Source: Trichodesmium sp. MAG_R04
GTDB taxonomy: Bacteria > Cyanobacteriota > Cyanobacteriia > Cyanobacteriales > Microcoleaceae
Assembly: GCA_023356515.1 (NCBI GenBank)
Contig: JAKQYG010000049.1
Coordinates: 1-14,410, forward strand
Reading direction: 5' to 3'
DNA length: 14,410 bases
Shown here: one piece after another, positions 7,715 to 14,374 of the stretch
How positions within the stretch are numbered: position 1 is the first letter of the stretch
Layout of the letters: every line of letters begins with the position of its first letter
Notes under the pieces: model-generated
The model's database searches: none
The model's input: the letters and a program-made list of their open reading frames with translations, nothing else
Told to the model about the DNA's origin: nothing
Translations under genes and position numbers: made by a program

Positions 7715-9826
7715 TTAAAATCTTGGTTTTGTTTCTCTCTCAACTTGCAGATTTTTGCCAATACTGCCTAGCCTTACATTTCGCAAGGACAAACCAGCAG
7801 GAGTTAAGTAGCGTTCGTAAGGAATAATATCTTCGCCAAAAGCTTCATTATACTCCTGACTATCAATAATAGAATCAACTAAAGCATAGAAACCCTTCTT
7901 CGCACAAATATCAAAGTAAGAATTAATTTCTTTACGCCCATAAGTCGGACGACCTAATAACCGCCGATGAATGTACTCAACTGCCTTACATACATACAAA
8001 GAGGTCCAATACATATTTCTGAAAGTGTCAGACTTCGCCAGAGTACGAATAAATTCCCGAACAGTAATACTACCTCTTTCAAGTTTACTTTCAGCATCTT
8101 TCAAACGTTGGCCATCATAAACATCCCGACCAAATACCTGAAGATAAGCAGCATTGATAATCCTTTGAGTATAATCACCGGTATTGTCACCATTGCTACT
8201 TTTATAGTCATTAAGTGGGGCATTTAAATAATCTTTAGTTGGTTGATTAAGTTTAAAAACTTTCGCACCAAGAGAACCAGGATTTTTAGCTCTGGCACCA
8301 GGGTTACTAATTTGGCTATTGATACTAGCTCCCTGATGAATTAAAATTCGGCGAGTATCTTTGCTAAAAGGTGCAGGGCGGTTTTTCGGGTTGCGAGTTT
8401 CTTTAGGAAAGATTGCCCCAAACTGAATTTCTAATGGGTCATTACCCATACCATAAACGTGCTGGTCTGGCAAGGGTTGCTCATAATCAGCAAATAAAGT
8501 CACGAATTGAGGTACTTTTCGGAAAGGGGCACTGTAGTTAAATAAGTCAAATTGTGCTCCCCAGTTCCGACATTCCTGAGCCTCTTGACCTAAGCTACGG
8601 AGATATGGGACAGTTTCCTCCCCAAAATAATCGGAGTATTCTTGAGAATCAACCATAGCATTTACTAAAGCAGACAAACCACCTTTAGTAACAATGTCAA
8701 AGTATTTCCTAAACTCTTCTGGTGAACTTAAGCCCCGACCTAAAAAATGACGAGTTGCCAGTTCTACTACACGACTATTGACAAATCCTTCATAGAACTG
8801 TTTCCGGTAAAGAGAAGATTGACCTAAACTACGAATAAACTCTTTCATTGAGATTTTGCAGTTTTTGACCTGAGATTCTAGATAAGAAATATTCAAGCCG
8901 TAAGCTCGGACAATGTCCCGTTCAAATACCTGGCGATAAGCTGCCTTAATTGCATCTTGTTTTTCAAAGTTAGACAAACCAGGCTTCATGACAAATTTTT
9001 GTTGCCTTTGGGCAGCATTAAAGTAAACTTGTGGTAATTCTAGCCCTTGCTGATATGAACTTTTACCCAGGCGTTGCTTATTAGAAGGTGTTGACTCACG
9101 AAACTCCGTTAAAACTACATCGAAATATTGAGCCACGATGTCCTTAGCTTCCCGGTCTTGAAAATATCTCATTGAAGCTTGTTGCATTTGTTGGATCGCT
9201 ACAATGGTAGATTTACTGGAACAAGCATTCTCAATGATTTCTCTTAAACCACGAACATTCACTGAAAGAATGTTAGGATCTCCGGCCACAATAGCATAAG
9301 TAGTGTAGCGTAGGAACCAGGATAAGTCCCGCAAGGATTTGGTCATATTAGCGGGGCCATATTTAAACACAGGAATTGGTCGGAAACCTACTGGAATGGG
9401 ACCATCGTTATTGCTACCTAAATTATTAAATAGCTCCCGTAGACCTCCAAATAGATTACTTCCACCTTTCTTTTTCACATAAGTAGTAGTCTCTAGATTC
9501 GTACCTTGAGAAACTGAGGTTGTTTTAGAAGCAACAGCACTCATGGCCATTTCTGGTTGATCTGGCTTTTCCAAGAAACTCATAGGAGAACCACCAGAAA
9601 AAATAGTATTGGCAGCAACAGAAACAATTCTTTCTGAATTATTAGTGAGTACTTGAGCAATTTCTAAACGTTTAGCTCCCGAACTAAAAAATGTTTCCAG
9701 TTCGTCTAGCTCACCTTTTTCTAGAAAGCGATCTTGTTGTTCTGCTTGAGAAATAGTTGATACCGGTACGGTTTTATATAGTTGCGGATTTGCAACTGAA
9801 CTTCCACCACTTCCATTGATAGCCAT
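7715..9826 (-). CDS. apcE: Phycobilisome core-membrane linker ApcE (L-CM) paralogue, two-repeat form
   Basis: This 703-residue protein is a close paralogue of the 901-residue ApcE next to it, with most positions identical by eye. It has the phycobiliprotein-like domain with the bilin cysteine C202 in LREIIENACSSKSTIV, and linker repeats at about 287-415 and 555-672. It ends at ETKPRF followed directly by TAA, where the neighbour continues from KPRF into its third repeat. The pigment-domain loop (about 90-145) is 12 residues longer than in the neighbour and contains a basic TTTYVKKKGG stretch. Two repeats and about 700 residues match the ApcE size known from bicylindrical cores such as those of Synechococcus elongatus. 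There is no frameshift or stop inside, and both repeats keep their conserved segments, so it appears functional. The ATG has a GGGAG site 12 bases upstream. It is the first gene of the likely two-gene unit. Confidence 0.93.
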   Translation of the reverse strand: MAINGSGGSSVANPQLYKTVPVSTISQAEQQDRFLEKGELDELETFFSSGAKRLEIAQVLTNNSERIVSVAANTIFSGGSPMSFLEKPDQPEMAMSAVASKTTSVSQGTNLETTTYVKKKGGSNLFGGLRELFNNLGSNNDGPIPVGFRPIPVFKYGPANMTKSLRDLSWFLRYTTYAIVAGDPNILSVNVRGLREIIENACSSKSTIVAIQQMQQASMRYFQDREAKDIVAQYFDVVLTEFRESTPSNKQRLGKSSYQQGLELPQVYFNAAQRQQKFVMKPGLSNFEKQDAIKAAYRQVFERDIVRAYGLNISYLESQVKNCKISMKEFIRSLGQSSLYRKQFYEGFVNSRVVELATRHFLGRGLSSPEEFRKYFDIVTKGGLSALVNAMVDSQEYSDYFGEETVPYLRSLGQEAQECRNWGAQFDLFNYSAPFRKVPQFVTLFADYEQPLPDQHVYGMGNDPLEIQFGAIFPKETRNPKNRPAPFSKDTRRILIHQGASINSQISNPGARAKNPGSLGAKVFKLNQPTKDYLNAPLNDYKSSNGDNTGDYTQRIINAAYLQVFGRDVYDGQRLKDAESKLERGSITVREFIRTLAKSDTFRNMYWTSLYVCKAVEYIHRRLLGRPTYGRKEINSYFDICAKKGFYALVDSIIDSQEYNEAFGEDIIPYERYLTPAGLSLRNVRLGSIGKNLQVERETKPRF

Positions 9827-9838
9827 TGGATTTTTTTA

Positions 9839-9871
9839 CTCCCTATTTTAAGTTTTTACAGCTTTTATTCA
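9839..9871 (-). repeat. Duplicated apcE leader, upstream copy
   Basis: The same 33 bases occur at 7616-7648 before the second apcE gene. Beyond position 9871 the two upstream regions diverge at once. It includes the GGGAG ribosome site of the 703-residue gene. Confidence 0.75.
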
Positions 9872-10105
9872 GACTATTTAACTCTCATTTTTATGATATT
9901 TTGAGCACGTATTTCTTGTTGGTCTCATTCCAGGTTTGTGCAAAAACAATTTTTTTGAAACATTAAAGGCAAAGAAAGTATGTATTTTGGCTATTCTTAC
10001 TTTCTAGCTTTTTCTTATCTGTTTCTAAGGTAAAATTTTTAAGCTAACTACCTGCTTGTGTTAAAAAACCTTACAGAATTTCATTTTATAGACTTATAGT
10101 CTTTT

Positions 10106-10134
10106 ATCTTAGAAAAAATAATAAATTTTGTTAA
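10106..10134 (-). promoter_or_regulatory. Possible promoter for the apcE pair
   Basis: On the minus strand TTAACA (10134-10129) resembles a -35 box and TAAGAT (10111-10106) a -10 box, with exactly 17 bases between. It would give a leader of roughly 270 bases. The surrounding sequence is very AT-rich, so chance matches are likely and this is tentative. Confidence 0.25.
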
Positions 10135-10244
10135 GTAATTGTTGATGATTTGGATATTATACCATTTCAGTTGTCAGGACCGACCCCGCTCAACATCAGA
10201 ATAGGATCTGCTAAACAAGTCTTTTTAATAAGCAGGGGAGAAGC

Positions 10245-10270
10245 TAGGGACGTTGCATGCAACTTCCCTA
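10245..10270. repeat. 26-bp near-perfect palindrome of a cyanobacterial repeat type
   Basis: The arms tagggacgttgca and tgcaacttcccta are complementary except for one position, and the centre gttgcatgcaac is a perfect 12-bp palindrome. From memory, very similar palindromes around GACGTTGCATGCAACGTC are dispersed in many copies in Nostoc-type genomes. It is probably one member of such a family. Confidence 0.7.
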
Positions 10271-10834
10271 CATAAGAAAAGGGAATATATGTGAAGGGGT
10301 AGTCGGATATATTTGTCCCTTGATTTTTCTGACATGGTAGTGCCTAAAACAATAACTTTTTCAGCTTGAAGGGCAAAAACCAGGTAGTTTGTTCGAAAAA
10401 AAGCTAAGACCTTTATTTGTTAATGCTTTTATATTTAATCAGCAAGCCCTATATATTATGATGGGTTACGGCAGACAACTGGAGAGGTGACAAATAAGGT
10501 AAAACCCTTTTGGGGCAAGCTTAGGAGAAACCTACATTTAGGAAAAATTAGGGGTTGAGGATGGGGTCTTAAGATACTGACTGGCCATTGAGTGACCTGA
10601 ATGACCTATTTCTTCATTAATATTATGAAGACTAAGGCCAAATGTAAATAGTATTTATTTATCAAGATAACATTGTCTCAAACCATTATTAAGTAGGGCT
10701 TACAAGAAGTTTGTCACCCCCCTCTAAATTCTTTTTCCTGGCAAGTTTCTACTTAAAATTATCTCCATCCATTTTGCAAATTCTTTAAAGTAGTAATTTT
10801 GAATTTCAACAATTTACGCAATTAATTTATTAAG

Positions 10835-12043
10835 ATGAAAGATAGACTTGATATTAGTTCTGCTGTTGAAGGACTCTATGATGCTTTCCCATTTCCTCCA
10901 GACCCTTTGATAGATGAAGCACCTCCTGGATACAACTGGCGCTGGAGTTGGCCAGTAGCTTATAGTTTTTGCACTGGTCAAAAACCGAAAAAACAAGATA
11001 TTAGAATTTTAGATGCAGGCTGTGGAACAGGTTCTAGTACAGATTATTTGGTTCACCTTAACCCTCAATCATCTGTAGTGGGAATTGATTTAAGTGGTAG
11101 TGCTTTGCGTTTAGCAAAGGAAAGGTGCATTCGTTCGGGAGCTTCGCGGGTTGAATTTCATCATCTCAGCATATATGATATAGAAAAACTAGAGGGAGAG
11201 TTTGACTTTATTAATTGTGTAGGGGTACTGCACCATTTACCCGATCCAATTCAAGGCATCCAAAATCTAGCTTTGAAATTGGCTCCTGGTGGAATTATGC
11301 ACATTTTTGTTTATGCAGAGTTGGGGCGCTGGGAAATTAGACTCATGCAGCAGGCGATCGCTATTCTTCAAGGCAATAAACGTGGCAACTACCAAGATGG
11401 AGTAAAAATCGGACGTCAACTTTTCGCTTCCCTACCAGAGAATAACCGTCTTGTCAAATATGAACAGGAAAGATGGTCTTTTGAAAATCAACGAGATGAG
11501 TGTTTTGCCGATATGTACGTCCATCCTCAAGAGATAGACTACAATATTGATACCTTGTTTGAATTAATAGAAGCATCTGGCTTAGAGTTTTTGGGATTTT
11601 CCAATTGGGAATACTGGGATATAAAACGACTTCTCGGAAAATCTCCTGAATTGATAGAAAAAGCAATTGATTTAAATTATAAGAAACATTATCGTTTGAT
11701 TGAGGTATTAGACCCTCAAATCAGTCATTATGAGTTTTTCTTAGGAAGACCACCTCTACATAAAGTTGATTGGTCTCATGATCAGTTTCTCAGGACAGCA
11801 ATACCTGAATTAAGTCCTTGTATCCAGGGATGGCCTAGTGAAAATATATTTGATGGAAGCTATAGATTGGTAAATTTGTCAAGGCAAGAATATGAATTTC
11901 TAGAAGCTTGTGATCAGGCAAGTGGGAAATCTCAACTCACAGTAGAAGAAATATTAACAAATATATCAGTAGGACTAGAAACTGTGCGATTGCTTCAATC
12001 CCGACTTTTAATTTTACTAACTCCTAGTTCCGATTATAGCTGA
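10835..12043 (+). CDS. Class I SAM-dependent methyltransferase, unknown substrate
   Basis: The 402-residue protein has a clear Rossmann-fold methyltransferase domain at about 55-160: motif I ILDAGCGTGSSTDYL (58-72), the acidic ribose-binding residue D85 in VVGIDLSGSA, motif IV-like INCVGVLHHLPDP (126-137), and the KLAPGGIMHIFVY strand (148-160). Before it is an aromatic and proline-rich segment (LYDAFPFPPDPL, then YNWRWSWP). After it a region of about 240 residues with no domain I recognise may determine the substrate. The ATG at 10835 gives a plausible N-terminus, but no strong ribosome site is seen. It lies upstream of atp1 in the same direction, 415 bases away. I recall a similar methyltransferase near the atp genes in other cyanobacteria, but cannot verify it here. 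Whether it modifies an ATP synthase subunit or something unrelated is open. A HIP1 site is at 11354-11361. Confidence 0.9.
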   Translation: MKDRLDISSAVEGLYDAFPFPPDPLIDEAPPGYNWRWSWPVAYSFCTGQKPKKQDIRILDAGCGTGSSTDYLVHLNPQSSVVGIDLSGSALRLAKERCIRSGASRVEFHHLSIYDIEKLEGEFDFINCVGVLHHLPDPIQGIQNLALKLAPGGIMHIFVYAELGRWEIRLMQQAIAILQGNKRGNYQDGVKIGRQLFASLPENNRLVKYEQERWSFENQRDECFADMYVHPQEIDYNIDTLFELIEASGLEFLGFSNWEYWDIKRLLGKSPELIEKAIDLNYKKHYRLIEVLDPQISHYEFFLGRPPLHKVDWSHDQFLRTAIPELSPCIQGWPSENIFDGSYRLVNLSRQEYEFLEACDQASGKSQLTVEEILTNISVGLETVRLLQSRLLILLTPSSDYS

Positions 12044-12322
12044 ATTAAGAAGTAAACTGTCCTTTGCTCCTCCTAAGGTGAGAAGTCTGTAAAGATAAAG
12101 GGCCATTTGCCTTAAATTTTTACTGTGGCTCAATTAGAGATTAGACGCGGGAGAATGTTCTTACCAGCCTGGTGACTGCTATAAATTTATCCGATATTAT
12201 TTTGTTAATATTTAGCTTTTCTTGAGTGGACAAATTTAACCACAATCATGACTGGGAATAAATAGAGAAAGAGAATTTTCTACACTTTATGAGGTACATT
12301 GTCAACTAAGTTATAGCTCTCC

Positions 12323-12369
12323 TAACTTCCGACTTATGAATTCTAAATAATAACTTCCGACTTATAAAT
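12323..12369 (+). repeat. Direct repeat with 28-bp period upstream of atp1
   Basis: Copy one is 12323-12341 (taacttccgacttatgaat), copy two 12351-12369 (taacttccgacttataaat). They differ at one base, and the start-to-start distance is 28 bases. They lie about 40-90 bases before the likely transcription start of the atp genes, a usual place for activator sites. Confidence 0.6.
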
Positions 12370-12396
12370 ATCTATTTAGGTATGCTTACTCCAACA

Positions 12397-12405
12397 TGGT
12401 ATGAT
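12397..12405 (+). promoter_or_regulatory. Possible extended -10 promoter of the atp operon
   Basis: TGGTATGAT fits the extended -10 pattern TGnTATAAT with one mismatch. No good -35 box is seen at 17 bases, which is common for extended -10 promoters. Transcription from about 12411 would give a leader of about 48 bases before the GTG of atp1. Confidence 0.35.
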
Positions 12406-12458
12406 GGCTACTGGCATACAAAAAAAGTCTACCACTTGTGATTAGTATCTAATTTTTT

Positions 12459-12899
12459 GTGAATACATCTGATACATCACCAGAATCAATAACCGTTGAA
12501 AGTAATACTTCAGAAGTTGGTACTGTACCATCAGAACCAAATGCTTCAATACAAGAGTATTACAAACTGCAAAAGGAATTACATGTAATTACCTTAACAA
12601 TTACAGGTATAATACTCACATTTGTCTGGGTTTTTTATCCCCTAAACATAGCTCTAAATTATTTGATAGGAGCAGCGACAAGTGTGGTTTACTTAAGAAT
12701 GTTGACCAAAGATGTTGAGCGTATTGGGAGAAAAAAAGGATATCTAAGTAAAATAAGACTAGCTATGTTTGTTGGGTTAATAATATTAGCAACTCAGTTA
12801 AATGAGCTAAAAATTTTACCAATTTTCCTAGGATTTCTGACTTACAAAGCAGCTCTAATAATATATGTACTGCGAACATCACTTTTGCCTAACTCATAG
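12459..12899 (+). CDS. atp1: ATP synthase subunit I (Atp1)
   Basis: This small membrane protein is encoded first in bacterial F-type ATP synthase operons and is thought to help assemble the c-ring; it is not part of the finished enzyme. The 146-residue product has a hydrophilic Ser/Thr/Glu-rich N-terminus (1-40) and four likely membrane helices at about 44-60, 61-79, 100-114 and 118-138. The basic loop between helices two and three (KDVERIGRKKGYLSKIR) is typical of the cyanobacterial family. The GTG start is chosen because an in-frame stop lies six bases upstream and the next ATG is deep inside the protein. No clear ribosome site precedes it. Subunit a follows after 49 bases, with no terminator between, as expected for the operon order I-a-c-b'-b-delta-alpha-gamma. 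Confidence 0.9.
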   Translation: MNTSDTSPESITVESNTSEVGTVPSEPNASIQEYYKLQKELHVITLTITGIILTFVWVFYPLNIALNYLIGAATSVVYLRMLTKDVERIGRKKGYLSKIRLAMFVGLIILATQLNELKILPIFLGFLTYKAALIIYVLRTSLLPNS

Positions 12900-12948
12900 G
12901 TATCTTAAGACCATACCTTAATATAAATCGGGAAGCCTAAAAACAAAA

Positions 12949-13698
12949 ATGCTAGATGTTTTGAACACTATTAAATTTTTATCCCTGGCTGAATTGGAAG
13001 TTGGCCAGCATTTTTACTGGGAGTTAGGTAGTCTCAAAATACATGGGCAAATTATACTCACATCTTGGTTTGTAATTGCCCTGATACTTTTGGCTGCAAT
13101 TCTTGCTTCACGCAATGTGGAGCGAATTCCTAGTGGGATACAAAATTTCATGGAATCTGTCCTAGAGTTTGTCCGTAGCCTAACTAAAGACCAGATAGGT
13201 GAAAAAGATTATCGCCCTTGGGTACCATTTGTTGGTACCTTGTTCTTGTTTATATTTGTGTCAAATTGGTCAGGAGCTTTAGTCCCTTGGAAAGTAATAG
13301 AACTACCTTCAGGAGAACTAGCTGCCCCCACAAGTGACATTAATACAACAGTAGCATTGGCGCTACTGACTTCCATAGCATATTTTTATGCAGGTATCAG
13401 TAAAAAAGGCTTAGGATATTTTGCCGGTTATGCCCAGCCAGTAGCTTTTATGGTCCCATTTAAGATCATAGAAGATTTTACCAAGCCTCTATCCCTAAGC
13501 TTCCGCTTATTTGGTAATATTCTCGCAGATGAATTAGTGGTAGGAGTGCTAGTTCTGCTAGTACCTTTGTTTATTCCCCTGCCAATGATGGTTTTGGGTC
13601 TATTCTTAAGTGCTATTCAAGCACTAATTTTTGCGACTCTAGCTGCTAACTACATCGGAGAAGCTTTAGAAGAGCACGGCGCAGAAAATCACGACTAA
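12949..13698 (+). CDS. atpB: ATP synthase subunit a (AtpB, called AtpI in cyanobacteria)
   Basis: Subunit a is the membrane stator part that forms the two proton half-channels against the rotating c-ring in the thylakoid membrane. The 249-residue length is normal for cyanobacteria and chloroplasts. The sequence is strongly conserved: LAELEVGQHFYWELG at the N-terminus, WVPFVGTLFLFIFVSNWSGA (91-110), AAPTSDINTTVALALLTS (125-142), and the helix with the essential arginine R186 in KPLSLSFRLFGNILADE. Q224 in SAIQALIFATLAANYIGEAL lies in the last helix facing the c-ring. The ATG start has a GGGAAG ribosome-like site 13 bases upstream. It follows atp1 by 49 bases and is followed by an unusually long 371-base gap before the c-subunit gene. 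Confidence 0.97.
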   Translation: MLDVLNTIKFLSLAELEVGQHFYWELGSLKIHGQIILTSWFVIALILLAAILASRNVERIPSGIQNFMESVLEFVRSLTKDQIGEKDYRPWVPFVGTLFLFIFVSNWSGALVPWKVIELPSGELAAPTSDINTTVALALLTSIAYFYAGISKKGLGYFAGYAQPVAFMVPFKIIEDFTKPLSLSFRLFGNILADELVVGVLVLLVPLFIPLPMMVLGLFLSAIQALIFATLAANYIGEALEEHGAENHD

Positions 13699-14069
13699 GA
13701 GATTAAGCAAAGTAGGTAGTGGAAAAAACTTGCTGAAAAAAACTCAAAATCTGGTATTCTAAGTTGTTAGTGGGATAAAAAGTTACCAGATTCACACAGA
13801 TGAAGATGGTATAGTAAAAAGTCTCCACAAAAAGAATAATCTAGGGTATTAGAACTCCTGGAGATGTCAAAAGTAAAATTCAGAGTTGATGAGTGATGTG
13901 AGATAAAAGCACAAAATTTGAACTTGTTCATTTTCTAGCTCCACTTCAATCATCACATCAATTCATCTAAAAGAGTGACCATTGTGTAGTTGATTGCACT
14001 ACGGTGCAATTAATGTATTTCTAGTTGTCAAGTTTGTACTTTAGGTTAAACAAAGGAAAGAAAGTTATT
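13699..14069 (+). promoter_or_regulatory. Structured intergenic leader before the c-subunit gene
   Basis: No gene is seen in this 371-base gap inside the operon. It contains a long-range inverted repeat, gatgagtgatgtga (13888-13901) against tcacatcaattcatc (13953-13967), with one small bulge or mismatch. It also contains a strong local hairpin at 13990-14013. A second promoter or RNA processing site for extra c-subunit synthesis is plausible, because the enzyme needs many c copies per complex, but that is inference. Confidence 0.45.
13990..14013 (+). repeat. 10-bp hairpin with a C(TACG)G loop upstream of atpE
   Basis: The arm ttgattgcac (13990-13999) pairs with gtgcaattaa (14004-14013) with one G-U pair. 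The loop TACG, closed by C-G, is a UNCG tetraloop in RNA, a very stable type. An alternative stem, gtagt (13986-13990) with actac (13998-14002), would exclude it. It ends 56 bases before the c-subunit start and has no T-run, so it is not a normal terminator. Confidence 0.65.
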
Positions 14070-14315
14070 ATGGATTCATTGATTGCTGCTGCGTCCGTTG
14101 TTGCTGCTGCCTTAGCTGTAGGTTTAGGTGCTATTGGTCCTGGAATTGGTCAAGGAATTGCAGCAGGTCAAGCCGTAGAAGGTATTGCCCGTCAGCCAGA
14201 AGCAGAAGGAAAAATCCGAGGCACATTACTGTTGAGCTTGGCATTTATGGAAGCTTTAACAATTTACGGTCTAGTGGTATCACTGGTGTTGCTATTTGCT
14301 AACCCCTTTGCATAA
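14070..14315 (+). CDS. atpE: ATP synthase subunit c (AtpE, called AtpH in cyanobacteria)
   Basis: Subunit c forms the proton-driven rotor ring in the membrane. The 81-residue protein has the standard hairpin of two helices. Helix one (about 5-38) carries the glycine motif VGLGAIGPGIGQG. The polar loop ARQPEAEGKIR (40-50) contacts the central stalk. Helix two (about 52-77) has the proton-binding glutamate E61 in LAFMEALTIYGL. The ATG at 14070 is chosen over an upstream TTG at 14025, because it gives the exact family length and N-terminus (MDSLIAAASV) and follows an AAAGGAAAG ribosome site. One position often Asn in relatives (after GIGQG) is Ile here, a mild change. The next genes, b' and b, should follow to the right of the window. 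Confidence 0.98.
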   Translation: MDSLIAAASVVAAALAVGLGAIGPGIGQGIAAGQAVEGIARQPEAEGKIRGTLLLSLAFMEALTIYGLVVSLVLLFANPFA

Positions 14316-14339
14316 AAACCCTGATTTATCGAAAGTGGG

Positions 14340-14374
14340 GATTTTAGATTTTTGATTATCAAAAATCTAAAATC
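14340..14374. repeat. Perfect 16-bp AT-rich hairpin after the c-subunit gene
   Basis: The arm gattttagatttttga (14340-14355) is the exact complement of tcaaaaatctaaaatc (14359-14374), with a 3-base loop tta. It starts 25 bases after the c-subunit stop. Only a short T stretch follows, so it is a weak terminator at best. It may protect the 3' end of a shorter mRNA, or be a dispersed AT-rich cyanobacterial repeat. Confidence 0.75.

Larger units (their letters stand above)
9827..10834. other. About 1 kb intergenic region between divergent apcE and methyltransferase genes
   Basis: No gene or tRNA is recognised. The left part is the upstream region of the apcE pair, with the conserved leader and a possible promoter. 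A 26-bp palindrome lies at 10245-10270 and a small hairpin (tcttcat / atgaaga) at 10611-10631. The 12-mer tgggttacggca at 10462-10473 also occurs at 3730-3741. The part from about 10440 to 10600 is richer in G and has several short inverted repeats, but no known RNA family is recognised. Confidence 0.55.
12044..12458. other. Intergenic region upstream of the ATP synthase genes
   Basis: No gene is seen. It holds a direct repeat at 12323-12369 and a possible extended -10 promoter at 12397-12405, both annotated separately. There is no obvious terminator for the methyltransferase gene. Confidence 0.55.

Noticed and set aside
5770..8227. Plus-strand open frames inside the apcE genes
   Set aside because: They are antisense shadows of conserved minus-strand coding sequence; corresponding ones occur at the same place in both paralogues.
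7715..9826. Far-red light (FaRLiP) ApcE2
   Set aside because: That form lacks the bilin-binding cysteine and lies with paralogous allophycocyanin and rfp regulatory genes. Here the cysteine is present (C202) and no such neighbours are seen.
12130..12190. tRNA-like stretch (ggctcaattagag)
   Set aside because: It recalls a D-arm, but no T-arm sequence or closing acceptor stem is present.
14025..14069. Upstream TTG start extending the c subunit by 15 residues
   Set aside because: The ATG at 14070 has a ribosome site and gives the invariant 81-residue family length.
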